Source of the DNA: Acinetobacter sp. WCHA55
GTDB lineage: Bacteria > Pseudomonadota > Gammaproteobacteria > Pseudomonadales > Moraxellaceae
Assembly (NCBI RefSeq): GCF_002165305.2
Contig: NZ_CP032286.1
Span: 310,001 to 374,000 of the forward strand
DNA length: 64,000 bases
Direction: 5' to 3'
The notes beneath the pieces were generated by a model. The model worked only from the letters and a program-made list of their open reading frames with translations. It searched no databases and was not told where the DNA came from. A program made the position numbers and the translations under genes. Shown one piece after another: positions 49,331 through 58,084 of the stretch; the first letter of the stretch is position 1; the number at the start of each line of letters is the position of its first letter.

Positions 49331-49804
49331 ATGTCCATATGGATGGCAATGTTGATCGGTGCAGTAATTGGTGTGGTTTTGACCACCCTTGTTTTAAGTC
49401 ACAGCCGAAATGGACGCATCAAAGCAGAATATGAGCGCTACATAGCTGAATTAGAATTAGAGCATCAGCAGGCTTTGGCTCAGGCACAAAAGCGCAGTGT
49501 CAATACCAGTCGTGCGGTGCTTAAAGGCAAAATGGCGGAGCAATTGGCACCGATTATGCCGCAGTTTGAATACTTACCCAGCGATGCCAAGTTTTTGGGT
49601 GATCCTGTCGACTATGTGGTGTTTGATGGCTATACCGACCTACGTGATGGTGAGGGGCGACCAGAGGATATTGAAATTGTTCTCATTGATATTAAAAGCG
49701 GTGGGGCGAGGCTAACCAAAGGACAAGTGGCCATTGCACAAGCGATTCAAGCAGGACGGGTTCGTTTTGAAACGGTCCGCATTGACTTCGATACAGTCGA
49801 ATAA
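49331..49804 (+). CDS. Membrane-anchored Holliday junction resolvase-like protein (PF10107 type)
   Basis: 157 residues. N-terminal TM helix (about 2-22, WMAMLIGAVIGVVLTTLVL), a charged helical linker likely to be coiled coil (about 25-70) and a C-terminal nuclease-like domain. There, GDPVDYVVFDGYTDLRDG and IEIVLIDIKSGGARLTKG resemble the D...D/E-x-K nuclease core. Family name is a homology label; a membrane anchor is unexpected for a resolvase. The parA-like gene is divergent and 123 bases away. Confidence 0.8.
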   Translation: MSIWMAMLIGAVIGVVLTTLVLSHSRNGRIKAEYERYIAELELEHQQALAQAQKRSVNTSRAVLKGKMAEQLAPIMPQFEYLPSDAKFLGDPVDYVVFDGYTDLRDGEGRPEDIEIVLIDIKSGGARLTKGQVAIAQAIQAGRVRFETVRIDFDTVE

Positions 49805-49825
49805 GCTTCGTGATGACTATCAATG

Positions 49826-49861
49826 AAAGCATCTTGCTTGAGAGAGAGCAGATGCTTTTTT
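49826..49861 (+). terminator. Rho-independent terminator
   Basis: AAAGCATCT (49826-49834) with AGATGCTTT (49850-49858), then T. Between convergent genes. Confidence 0.88.
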
Positions 49862-49867
49862 ACATAG

Positions 49868-50512
49868 CTAAGATAGTTTATTGCTTGAATGTGGCTTTTG
49901 CGCACGTGCAAAAAACATCAGTTGTCCGAGTTTCGGAATACCTTTGGCATAAAAGTAGTGCTGTTCTATTATATTAAATCCTGCTGCTTTTAAGGCCTGT
50001 TCAATATTTCGATTGAGATGGCAGCCATCGGCTAAATGCTTTTGCACAGGCGTGAGTAACTGTTGTAGGCGCTGAATATACAGATTATTGGTGTTTAATA
50101 CGTGCTCAACCACATGTAAGGTGCCACCCGGTTTCAGTACCCGATATATTTCGGCCAAAGCTTGTTCAAGCTCAGCAATACTACACAACGTCCACGTACT
50201 GACTACATGTTCAAGGCTATGGTCAGCAAAAGGTAGTTTTTCCGCACGGGCTTGTACATGGTGTACTTCAAAGGCTGTTGCTTGTACTCGCGCTAAAGCC
50301 AAATGATAAATTTCAGGACTGGGTTCAAGGGCAAAGACCGTATCGATATTTTGATAAAAAGGCAGATTCAGCCCTGTACCAAAACCAATTTCCAATACCT
50401 CTCCTTGAATTGGTAAAAGTAGTTCACGACGCTTGTCCATTAAACTGGGCACTTGCATGACCTGATTTAATATATGTGGAAAAATGTGTTGTTGATAATA
50501 TTTATAAAGCAT
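49868..50512 (-). CDS. Class I SAM-dependent methyltransferase
   Basis: 214 residues. SAM motif EVLEIGFGTGLNLPFY at about residue 35, FALEPSPE (acidic motif II), and LEHVVSTWTLCSIAELEQAL (motif IV region). Post-motif VLKPGGTLHVVEHVL. Resembles the methyltransferase-11 class; substrate unknown. Ends close to a terminator shared with the upstream convergent gene. Confidence 0.84.
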   Translation of the reverse strand: MLYKYYQQHIFPHILNQVMQVPSLMDKRRELLLPIQGEVLEIGFGTGLNLPFYQNIDTVFALEPSPEIYHLALARVQATAFEVHHVQARAEKLPFADHSLEHVVSTWTLCSIAELEQALAEIYRVLKPGGTLHVVEHVLNTNNLYIQRLQQLLTPVQKHLADGCHLNRNIEQALKAAGFNIIEQHYFYAKGIPKLGQLMFFARAQKPHSSNKLS

Positions 50513-50686
50513 GATTATTTTGGAGTGCTGGTCTTCAGCTCTAGCCTAACTTAAAAATGCCGTGGCTCAAAGTAGACTGCATAATTCGTTCACAATGTTA
50601 CTAAGTTCATAAGCTTCTTTTCAGGAAACTCGACTAAGATGAAAATAGGTTCGTATTTTCCTAGGTTGATAGGAATGAGGTGTGCA

Positions 50687-51247
50687 ATGAAATCTAAATT
50701 TATCTTACTCAGTTTACTCTCAAGTTTACTGTTGCCGATTAGTGCCAGTGCCACTGTAGATTACAACATTGCTAAAGGTCTTGCACCAGCATCAAAGGAT
50801 CAATCTATTTCTGTATTGAAACCGTTTAAAGGGGATTTTCGAATTTTGGGTTCAAAGACCTATTCGGAAGATGAGCAAGCGAAGTTCTCCCCAATTGACT
50901 ATGCCGTGAGTTGGGGGTTATTTGCTGAGCCTGAAATTGCACGACATATTACTGTGAATCAATACGACCGTTATCTCAATTGGAAAATTGATCGTCTGCC
51001 TGTCCCTGCTGAGCAAGCGATGCAGATGGTTTCGAATATGCACATCATTCCAGCCAATCCTGAAATTGCGAAACAAATTAAGGATGTAAAACGTGGTGAC
51101 TTGGTTCGTTTAAAAGGTGAGTTGGTTGAAATTAAAGACAAAGATATGGTTTGGACTTCATCCTTAACCCCGACCGATACGGGCGATGGTGCATGTGAAG
51201 TATTTCGGGTTAGCTCAATCCAATGGATCGAACGGGTAAAGGGGTAA
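50687..51247 (+). CDS. Secreted/periplasmic protein of unknown function
   Basis: 186 residues from ATG 50687 (GAGGTG 7 bases upstream). Sec signal peptide (SKFILLSLLSSLLLPISASA, cleaved near ASATVDY). The mature part has IDYAVSWGLFAEPEIARHIT and DVKRGDLVRLKGELVEIKDK, and ends CEVFRVSSIQWIERVKG. Proteins like this are common in Acinetobacter, but I know no function. No operon partner. Confidence 0.75.
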   Translation: MKSKFILLSLLSSLLLPISASATVDYNIAKGLAPASKDQSISVLKPFKGDFRILGSKTYSEDEQAKFSPIDYAVSWGLFAEPEIARHITVNQYDRYLNWKIDRLPVPAEQAMQMVSNMHIIPANPEIAKQIKDVKRGDLVRLKGELVEIKDKDMVWTSSLTPTDTGDGACEVFRVSSIQWIERVKG

Positions 51248-51422
51248 TGTGGAAGTAGTGCTGAGTTACTTCATCGTGCTGTTTTAATTTTTAGGCAATT
51301 AATAACCATAGAATTATTGCTCCACGTGAAACTTATTTGTCAAATCTGTGGATGCTTATAGATGTATCAATGTTAATGGTTTTTATAAATAACTGATAAT
51401 AAAATTAATTTTATATTTTTTT

Positions 51423-51455
51423 AACCACGTTCAAGTTGCTTGAACGTGGTTTTTC
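51423..51455. terminator. Strong hairpin between convergent genes
   Basis: AACCACGTTCAAG (51423-51435) pairs with CTTGAACGTGGTT (51439-51451), loop TTG, then TTT. Serves the HopJ gene on the minus strand. Confidence 0.9.
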
Positions 51456-51459
51456 ATCT

Positions 51460-51792
51460 TTATTTTGCAGTCAAAGCCGTACCGTCAAACTCAATACCAT
51501 CCCACCCATTCAACATGAACTGACGAATATTTTGATGATCTGTTGCATCAGGTGTCGCTAAAACAGAAACATAGTGTTCTGCAAATAGGCTTAAAGTTTG
51601 CGCTTGATCGAGACCGTGAAGCTGTGCAAACGAAAACACTTTTGCGCTGCCTTGGTTTTCAGTTGCCGCATTGTGCTGCAAACCATTTTTAAATGCAGTT
51701 GGTGTATGTGTATAGGCTGCTTCAATAAAAGCCAATACATCTGAAAATTTTGCTTCGCCCGCTGCAAGCTGAGCCAATAATACCTGTGCCAT
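51460..51792 (-). CDS. HopJ family protein
   Basis: 110 residues from MAQVLLAQLAAGEAKFSDVL (51792). GGAAATAGACGT precedes this ATG; a GTG 10 codons upstream is less likely. Typical PF08888 features: FSDVLAFIEAAYTHTPTAFK, FSFAQLHGLDQAQTLSLFAE, FMLNGWDGI. The family name comes from a Pseudomonas type III effector screen, but it is a widespread small soluble protein of unknown function. Confidence 0.85.
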   Translation of the reverse strand: MAQVLLAQLAAGEAKFSDVLAFIEAAYTHTPTAFKNGLQHNAATENQGSAKVFSFAQLHGLDQAQTLSLFAEHYVSVLATPDATDHQNIRQFMLNGWDGIEFDGTALTAK

Positions 51793-52013
51793 ACGTCTAT
51801 TTCCGACTAAATTTATGGCCACATCATACCCAAAAATTGCATGTTTGGGAGTTTTGCATTTGAGAAAACTTTTGAGCTTATTTTAAGAATCGGCTTAAGC
51901 TTGAAAAGCCTTGATGTTGGTAGATTGATTCGGGTTTAATAGGTCTAGTATTGATGAACTGTGGATAACTTTGGACTTATCCATACAGCTTTTGCGAAAA
52001 ATAGGGCAATTAA

Positions 52014-52391
52014 ATGAATTGGATCTTGGTGGCAATGGGGGGAGGAATAGGGGCCTGTTTACGCTATGGTGCAGGCTTATTGCTCTTCAAACCGAATATG
52101 AGCTTTCCATGGCCGACGTGGTGGATCAATATTATCGGTTGTTTTACTGCGGGACTATTTTTTGCACTCAGTCAAAAATATCCAGTACTTCAACAAGAAG
52201 TGCGTTTATTTTTGATGGTGGGCATATTGGGTGGTTTTACGACATTTTCGAGTTTTGGCCTCGAAACGTTTCAATTACTGAGACAGGGGCAAATGCTACT
52301 CGCTTTGAGTTATGCATTATCAAGTTTAGTGGTGGGCGTGATTGTACTTGGAATAGGATTCTATTTACTCGACAGCCTTTTTAAGCCTTAA
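52014..52391 (+). CDS. crcB: Fluoride exporter CrcB (Fluc)
   Basis: 125 residues, four TM helices. Fluc motifs: GGGIGACLRYGAGL, WPTWWINIIGCFTAGLFFAL (conserved Asn), and GILGGFTTFSSFGLET (sodium site and Phe box). Forms a dual-topology homodimeric channel that exports fluoride. I looked upstream for the fluoride riboswitch and do not see it. Confidence 0.94.
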   Translation: MNWILVAMGGGIGACLRYGAGLLLFKPNMSFPWPTWWINIIGCFTAGLFFALSQKYPVLQQEVRLFLMVGILGGFTTFSSFGLETFQLLRQGQMLLALSYALSSLVVGVIVLGIGFYLLDSLFKP

Positions 52392-52508
52392 ATATTTTAG
52401 ACCGTCATTGTCGCAATTGAAGGCATAAAAAAAGAAGCCTAAGCTGGAGGAGGTCTTAGGCTTCTTGATATCTTTACTATAACGCGTATAGCTTAAAGAA
52501 AAATGAAA

Positions 52509-52763
52509 TTATTGTGAGCGTTTGAAACGCGCGAAACGTTTATTGAAGCTTGCAACCCGACCTTCATTACTGGTTTGACGTTGTTCACCGGTATAAAACG
52601 GATGTGAAGCACTTGAAATATCCAAACTGACATAAGGATACGTTTTACCTTCATGCTCACGGGTTTGGTTACTTTGTAATGTACTACCGATAATGAAAAA
52701 TGCATCGGCATTGGTGTCGTGAAATAGCACTTCGCGGTACTCTGGATGAATATTGGCACGCAT
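52509..52763 (-). CDS. rpmE2: Ribosomal protein bL31 type B (zinc-free form)
   Basis: 84 residues: [17 protein letters not shown], then [14 protein letters not shown] and NKRFARF. It lacks the CxxC zinc Cys of type A L31. AAGGAG precedes ATG 52763. Under zinc starvation such copies replace the zinc-binding protein to free zinc. The Zur box just upstream fits this exactly. Confidence 0.96.
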   Translation of the reverse strand: MRANIHPEYREVLFHDTNADAFFIIGSTLQSNQTREHEGKTYPYVSLDISSASHPFYTGEQRQTSNEGRVASFNKRFARFKRSQ

Positions 52764-52793
52764 ACGGCATCTCCTTAAATCTATTATTTTTGA

Positions 52794-52812
52794 AATGTTA
52801 TAATATAACAAT
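52794..52812 (-). promoter_or_regulatory. Zur operator upstream of rpmE2
   Basis: AATGTTATAATATAACAAT is a near-perfect palindrome around a central A, one mismatch between halves. It matches the AATGTTATA-N-TATAACATT pattern reported for Acinetobacter Zur, 31-49 bases before the ATG. Confidence 0.88.
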
Positions 52813-52896
52813 ATTAAAGTCAAAATAAACCCAATGACTTTATGTAACTGGGTTTATTGGAGTTGCATTGGCTTTGTTCTCAGCTATCGTCATTAT

Positions 52897-54195
52897 TTAA
52901 GCTGTGGGCGGTACCAACTCTTCGAATAGATCATTAAGGTTGTCGTGGACTTTGAGATGAATCAGGTTCCAGTAATGTCCAGACACCGTACGATTGACCA
53001 TCAGCGTATCGGGGGAAGGTTTAAATACATCCCAATATTTCAGCGATGGTTTGACCAGTTCAATACCATCATGATGCGCGGAGTTCTCAGCAAAGTCATA
53101 CATGGTCGTAAGGGGACGCATCAATACCTCTAACCATGCTTCATACAGTTCGGCAGGAAATTTTCCTTGTTCAGACATGGAGTGCAAAGCGGTCAGTTGT
53201 TGTTCCATGGCCAAGATATTACTGTCACGCGCTGCTTGAATCAGCTGTTTAAAATGCATCACGATTTCAGTCGATAGGGTTTTGACACCGCCGTAGTCAT
53301 ACACGATCACGCTACCATCCTCACGAAAGGCAAAGTTGCCCGGATGTGGATCACAGTGAAAGCGCTTTAAAAAGAAAATCTCACGACCAATGGCACGGAA
53401 TAAACGACGTCCCAGTTCATTCCGGGTGTCTTGTGACCAGGTACTGGCAGTTTCAATGCTTTCGCCTTGTTCCAAGCTTAAGGTCAAAATATGCCGACTC
53501 GAATAATCTTTATAGACTTGAGGAATAATAATCTTATGGTCTAGGGCCTGATGAAAGGTGCGTGCGACCTCTAAGTTTTGCGCTTCTATTTGATAGTTTA
53601 GTTCGTTGTCTAAACTGTCCTGAATTTCTTTAAAGAGTTGATCTTGTAGCTTACGGTCAATTTTGAGTACACCCATTAAGCGGAGCGCTAAACGGACTTG
53701 TTTTAAGTCGCTTTCACAGGCTTCTTCTACACCTGGATACTGAACTTTAACCACGACCTGTTCACCACTCGGCAAAGTGGCCTTGTGCACTTGGCCTATT
53801 GAGGCTGCGGCAAAGGGTTGTTCTTCAAAGGCTGTAAAAATTTGATTAAGCGGTTTACCCAGTTCTTTTTCTACCTGCGCTTTGATTTCGCTAAAAGGCA
53901 TCGCTGGCGCTTGGCGTTGTAATTTACTAATCGCGCGTGCCACTTCAGGTGGGAAAATGTCTTTGTACTGAGATGCAATTTGCCCAACTTTCATTACAGC
54001 ACCTTTCATTTCACCTAAGGTATCTGCAATTTGAAGTCCAATGTCCTGAAAAAGCTGACTGCGCGCCGCATTTTTTTTATCTTCATCGGCATTGAAGTTT
54101 CTAATTGAATTGGTCACAGTCTTGGTTGCAATACTTGCCGTCATGCTGGCAAGTTTCATAAAGCGACGACTGGGCGTACGAGTCGTATTTGCCAT
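52897..54195 (-). CDS. ABC1/AarF (UbiB-like) atypical kinase family protein
   Basis: 432 residues. Atypical kinase motifs: KxGQ segment GAVMKVGQIASQYK (about residue 66), Ala-rich loop FAAASIGQVHKA (about 128), VVVKVQYPG (Lys, about 148), FHCDPHPGNFAFREDG (catalytic, about 280) and VIVYDYGGV (DFG as DYG). Smaller than UbiB (about 540). Members are linked to ubiquinone and lipid metabolism; role here unproven. Confidence 0.85.
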   Translation of the reverse strand: MANTTRTPSRRFMKLASMTASIATKTVTNSIRNFNADEDKKNAARSQLFQDIGLQIADTLGEMKGAVMKVGQIASQYKDIFPPEVARAISKLQRQAPAMPFSEIKAQVEKELGKPLNQIFTAFEEQPFAAASIGQVHKATLPSGEQVVVKVQYPGVEEACESDLKQVRLALRLMGVLKIDRKLQDQLFKEIQDSLDNELNYQIEAQNLEVARTFHQALDHKIIIPQVYKDYSSRHILTLSLEQGESIETASTWSQDTRNELGRRLFRAIGREIFFLKRFHCDPHPGNFAFREDGSVIVYDYGGVKTLSTEIVMHFKQLIQAARDSNILAMEQQLTALHSMSEQGKFPAELYEAWLEVLMRPLTTMYDFAENSAHHDGIELVKPSLKYWDVFKPSPDTLMVNRTVSGHYWNLIHLKVHDNLNDLFEELVPPTA

Positions 54196-54388
54196 GCGAT
54201 ATTCCTCGGGGCATTTTCATTACATCTCAGATTTGATCATAGGCGACAAATGCTAAACTGCCTACTTTAAATTGTTAAGCTGATGTTTCTATTTAAATAA
54301 TAGTGGTCAGTTGAGTGAATTGTACACAGGATGCCTTTATATTTAAAAATCGCGTTACACTGTGCGAAGAATTTTGAGTATGAAATAA

Positions 54389-54598
54389 ATGAAAGTTTAT
54401 CGTTATTTTACAGGTAAGGATGATGTGCAGTTTTGTGCGCGCGTGACCAAAGCATTGAATGAAGGCTATAGTTTGTATGGTTCACCCACCATGACCTTTA
54501 ATGGCAATGAGGTAATCGTAGGGCAGGTGGTGGTCAAAGAAGTAGAGAATGAAAGTGAAGTACCACAGGGGCTGAAAGATGCTTTGGCACAACTGTAA
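54389..54598 (+). CDS. DUF1737 domain protein
   Basis: 69-residue small protein: MKVYRYFTGKDDVQFCARVT with LNEGYSLYGSPTMTFNGNEV, matching DUF1737. A compact soluble domain with no assigned function. A hairpin follows its stop. Confidence 0.85.
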   Translation: MKVYRYFTGKDDVQFCARVTKALNEGYSLYGSPTMTFNGNEVIVGQVVVKEVENESEVPQGLKDALAQL

Positions 54599-54603
54599 GA
54601 GAT

Positions 54604-54632
54604 GAATAGGAGAGTATTTAACCCTCCTATTC
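54604..54632. terminator. Inverted repeat between convergent genes
   Basis: GAATAGGAG (54604-54612) and CTCCTATTC (54624-54632). There is no clear T tail, so the function is uncertain. Confidence 0.55.
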
Positions 54633-54643
54633 AAATCAAGGTT

Positions 54644-56005
54644 TTAGTGATAGTCCTGACTGAGACGTTTATTGTTGTTATAAAGTCGAAGCAAGAGTAG
54701 GGCACATGCTACGCTTAAACCCACAATCAACCCAATCCATACGCCTGCTGCACCTATGTTGGTATAACGTGCCAAATAAATGCTGACTGGAAAAGCCACA
54801 ATCCAATAGGCAATCATGGTGATCCACATTGGGCCTTTGGTGTCTTGCATACCACGCAAACAACCTGCGGCACTAATTTGCCAAGCATCCATTAGCTGGT
54901 AGGCAAGTGCAAACAGCAGTAAATACATCGCAACTTCTGATACTTCATGATCAGAGGTATAAATTGCCACAATTTCAGGACGAAACAGTGCAATCAGCAA
55001 CATGGTCATCAGCGCCAAAACTGTACCCGTAGCGAGTCCGAGTTTTTGCACCTTTCGCATTGCGATCCAGTTTTTTTCGCCATAGTAAGTCCCAACACGA
55101 ATGGTCAGGGCGATGGCAAGGGACATCGGAATCATAAACAGTTGAGAGGTGACTGACATTGCAATCTGATGCGCGGCTACAATGGTTTCCCCCAGTGGAC
55201 TGAGAATAATTGCAGCGGTACTAAAAATACTGACTTCGAAGAAAATAGCTAAACCAATGGGTAAACCGAGTTTTAAAATACGCTCGATCCAATAACGATC
55301 CATCTTCTCCCAAGTGCTAAATACTTGAGTTTTTTGGTACGCTGAGGCTTTAAAAATGTAAGTGGCCAAGGTGAAAAACATGATCCACTGTAAAATGGCA
55401 GTGGCAAATCCACAGCCTGCCGAACCCAGCGCTGGAATCGGGCCGAACCCATACATAAACACAAAGTTCAGCGGAACCAAAAGAACCAAAGCGGCTAAAC
55501 TAATGACGGTCACAGGACGTGGGTGGCCGAGTGCTTCTGAGTATCCACGCAGTGCTGCATACATCGTTACCGCAGGCATGCCAAAGCCAATGGCATGTAA
55601 AAATAGGCTGGCTTTAGGCAGTAAGTTTGCAGGTACACCCATGAGGGGCAGTAACAGTGGCATGCTTTGTAAAATTAAACCTGCAATACTTCCCAAAATA
55701 AAGGCCACCCAAAGTGACTGACGGGCAATAGTGGCGATTTTTTCAGGGGTACGTGCGCCATTGGCTTCGGCGACCAATGGTGTGGTGGCAATCATGATGC
55801 CGCTGAACAGCAACATTACGGGGATCCATAAACCGACCCCGACAGCAATTGAGGCTAAATCGGTCGGAGATAAATGCCCTGCCATGATGGTATCAATCAA
55901 TCCGAGACCCGCTTGAGAAAACTGCGTGATCAGGATGGGAAGCATTAACACCAATAACTTTTTTAATTCGAAACGATGGGAGGTGATTTTATTTGTAGTC
56001 GACAC
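54644..56005 (-). CDS. abeM: MATE family multidrug efflux pump, AbeM-like
   Basis: 453 residues, 12 TM helices. The sequence runs closely with Acinetobacter AbeM: MLPILITQFSQAGLGLIDTI, MAGHLS, AALRGYSEALGHPRPVTVIS, PIPALGSAGCGFATAILQW, AAGCLRGMQDTKGPMWIT. Exports cationic drugs such as fluoroquinolones using H+; specificity here is inferred. NorM-type two-half architecture. Confidence 0.88.
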   Translation of the reverse strand: MSTTNKITSHRFELKKLLVLMLPILITQFSQAGLGLIDTIMAGHLSPTDLASIAVGVGLWIPVMLLFSGIMIATTPLVAEANGARTPEKIATIARQSLWVAFILGSIAGLILQSMPLLLPLMGVPANLLPKASLFLHAIGFGMPAVTMYAALRGYSEALGHPRPVTVISLAALVLLVPLNFVFMYGFGPIPALGSAGCGFATAILQWIMFFTLATYIFKASAYQKTQVFSTWEKMDRYWIERILKLGLPIGLAIFFEVSIFSTAAIILSPLGETIVAAHQIAMSVTSQLFMIPMSLAIALTIRVGTYYGEKNWIAMRKVQKLGLATGTVLALMTMLLIALFRPEIVAIYTSDHEVSEVAMYLLLFALAYQLMDAWQISAAGCLRGMQDTKGPMWITMIAYWIVAFPVSIYLARYTNIGAAGVWIGLIVGLSVACALLLLRLYNNNKRLSQDYH

Positions 56006-56046
56006 AAAAATTACTCATATTCATCATGTGCTTGGTCTAAATAAAT

Positions 56047-56508
56047 TCAGCGTTGTAAAGTGAGAAGCACACCAATAAAAATTACGACGCCACCAAGTAA
56101 ACGCTGCCAATTTACAGGCGTTTTTTCGGTACCCAGTAGACCATAATGGTCAAAAATCATCGAAGTCAGGATTTGTCCAAAAATAACCAAACCTGAAAAC
56201 GTGAGAAAGCCTAATTTAGGCGCAGTATAGATGCTTATACTGATGGCATAAACCCCTAAACAACCACCTAGCCATAAGTACCAAGGAATATTGGAAAAAT
56301 CATGTAACTGTGGTTTATCGACGGGTTGGAGTGCAACCAAAACCGCTAAAACGCAGGTACCAATGAAGAAAGATAATAATGCGGCTTGCAGCGGGGAGTA
56401 TAAATATTCTCGGAGTTGTGTATTTAGCGCCGTTTGAAAAGTCATAGCAATGCCAATACCAAAGGCCAGTGGTAACATAAACAGCAATTGGCTCGATATT
56501 TTCATCAT
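56047..56508 (-). CDS. YdcZ/DMT family inner-membrane protein
   Basis: 153 residues, five TM helices. Motifs GIGIAMTFQTALNTQLREYL, SPLQAALLSFFIGTC and WLGGCLGVYAISISIYTAPK match PF04657 (DMT_YdcZ). Such half-size DMT proteins probably act as dimers; substrate unknown. Divergent from hemW. Confidence 0.88.
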   Translation of the reverse strand: MMKISSQLLFMLPLAFGIGIAMTFQTALNTQLREYLYSPLQAALLSFFIGTCVLAVLVALQPVDKPQLHDFSNIPWYLWLGGCLGVYAISISIYTAPKLGFLTFSGLVIFGQILTSMIFDHYGLLGTEKTPVNWQRLLGGVVIFIGVLLTLQR

Positions 56509-56587
56509 TTTAAACCATTCATTCTTCTTGTCTTTTTATCAGTCTAATCCAAATCTACACAGATTTCATAAGTGTCTTGATGCAGTC

Positions 56588-57787
56588 ATGTTAAAATATG
56601 CAAGATTACCGCTGTGCTTTAGAGTCCCTTCCTTGACTGATTTATATCCTGCAAATATTCCGTTGTCTTTATACATTCATATGCCGTGGTGTGTGCGTAA
56701 GTGTCCTTATTGCGACTTTAACTCGCACGCAGTCCCAGATGGCAAACTGTCTTTAGATCTAGAGCAAGAATATTTATATGCTTTGGTTGAGGACTTTAAA
56801 ACTCAGCTTGAGTTTGCTCAAGGGCGTCACATTCATAGTGTGTTCATTGGCGGCGGAACACCGTCCCTCATTTCAGCGCAAGGGTATCAATGGTTATTTG
56901 CTCAGCTCAAAGCATTACTGCCGTTTGAGACGAACTGTGAAATTACCTTAGAAGCCAATCCGGGTACAGTGGAACATGACCCTTTTGCAGATTATTTGGC
57001 AGCAGGCATTAATCGGCTTTCGATTGGGGTGCAAAGTTTTAACACGGAACACTTAAAAAAATTGGGGCGTATTCATAGCAATAGTGATGCTATTTCAGCC
57101 ATTGGTTTAGCGCGTGATGCTGGTTTTAAACGTATTAATGTCGACCTGATGCATGGCTTACCTGAGCAGACTTTAGAGCAAGCTCTACTTGATTTGAAGC
57201 TTGCCGTGGACAATGGTGCAACCCATATTTCGTGGTATCAACTCACAATTGAGCCGAATACGGTGTTTTTTAGAACCCAACCGATTTTACCAGCGGATGA
57301 CGTGCTTGAAGAGATTCAGACCCAGGGTGAAACTTATTTAAAAGCGCAGGGATTTATCAACTATGAAGTTTCGGCATGGCGTAAGGAATTACCTTCTGCA
57401 CATAACCTGAATTACTGGCAGTTTGGCGACTATTTGGCGATTGGTGCAGGTGCACATGCTAAAGTGACCCGGCCAGATGGGGTCTATCGTTTCCAAAAAA
57501 CTCGTTTGCCTAAAGATTATTTGGCTAAAGTCCCTGCGGAGCATGTGCAGTGGAAAAGGATCGAAGCAGATGAATTACCGTTTGAATTTATGATGAATGC
57601 TTTGCGTTTAAATGATGGGGTTGCAGTTGAAAATTATGCGCAGCGGACAGGTTTGAATGTGGATAGTTTGGCTGAAACGTTAGACGCACTGCGCAGTCGA
57701 AAATTAATGGTGGATGATGTGACGCGTTTAGCGTGCACCGAGCAGGGGCATGTATTTTTAAACTCAATATTGGAAGAATTTATCTAA
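56588..57787 (+). CDS. hemW: Radical SAM haem chaperone HemW
   Basis: 399 residues. The radical-SAM Cys triad with x3/x2 spacing is in IHMPWCVRKCPYCDFNSHA (about residue 35-42). GGGTPSLIS (SAM binding) and EANPGTVE follow. C-terminal HemN-like domain (YEVSAWRKELPSAHNLNYWQ). Formerly called oxygen-independent coproporphyrinogen III oxidase-like; it is now known to insert haem into proteins. ATG 56588 is the likely start; a TTG at 56633 is an alternative. Confidence 0.93.
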   Translation: MLKYARLPLCFRVPSLTDLYPANIPLSLYIHMPWCVRKCPYCDFNSHAVPDGKLSLDLEQEYLYALVEDFKTQLEFAQGRHIHSVFIGGGTPSLISAQGYQWLFAQLKALLPFETNCEITLEANPGTVEHDPFADYLAAGINRLSIGVQSFNTEHLKKLGRIHSNSDAISAIGLARDAGFKRINVDLMHGLPEQTLEQALLDLKLAVDNGATHISWYQLTIEPNTVFFRTQPILPADDVLEEIQTQGETYLKAQGFINYEVSAWRKELPSAHNLNYWQFGDYLAIGAGAHAKVTRPDGVYRFQKTRLPKDYLAKVPAEHVQWKRIEADELPFEFMMNALRLNDGVAVENYAQRTGLNVDSLAETLDALRSRKLMVDDVTRLACTEQGHVFLNSILEEFI

Positions 57788-57802
57788 GCCTTATACATGC
57801 CA

Positions 57803-57832
57803 AAAACTCAAATCTACGATGATAGGAGTTTT
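57803..57832 (+). terminator. AT-rich hairpin after hemW
   Basis: AAAACTC (57803-57809) with GAGTTTT (57826-57832). A second small stem (AAAGTAG / CTACTTT plus T) follows at about 57831-57850. Likely weak terminators. Confidence 0.5.
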
Positions 57833-57942
57833 AAAGTAGTCTACTTTTTAATGAGGCATATTTATTCATCCATATATGGAGGGAATACATATGCCGTTTT
57901 TCATTTAATCAAAAGTTTAATACGAACTTTTAACAGAAGAAA

Positions 57943-58080
57943 ATGGCAAAGACTACGTTTAGAAAAATCATAAAATCTTGGATGAAAAACTTTTCATTTA
58001 GATTTAAAACCATTCGTTTGGATAGTGAAGCAGAAAAAAAAAGTGATAAGCTGACTATAAAATTTATAAAACAAAGGTGA
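57943..58080 (+). CDS. Candidate small basic protein of 45 residues
   Basis: An ATG-started frame, MAKTTFRKIIKSWMKNFSF at the N-terminus, 45 residues and rich in Lys/Arg (ends KFIKQR). AGAAGA lies just before the start. Its stop falls 4 bases before the DUF1254 ATG, so the next gene's ribosome site (AAAGGTG) lies at its end. This could be a real small gene, a translation-coupled leader or chance. I know no homologue. Confidence 0.35.
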   Translation: MAKTTFRKIIKSWMKNFSFRFKTIRLDSEAEKKSDKLTIKFIKQR

Positions 58081-58084
58081 TAAC

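Noticed and set aside
51460..51792. Type III secretion effector
   Set aside because: HopJ-family proteins occur widely in bacteria without type III secretion; no such system is in the window.
51840..52013. Fluoride riboswitch upstream of crcB
   Set aside because: I do not see the conserved GGnGATGG and CTGATG blocks in this gap, so there is no support for it.
51971..52384. A 137-codon frame overlapping crcB
   Set aside because: It is in another frame of the same strand. crcB carries all the Fluc motifs, so this frame is a shadow.
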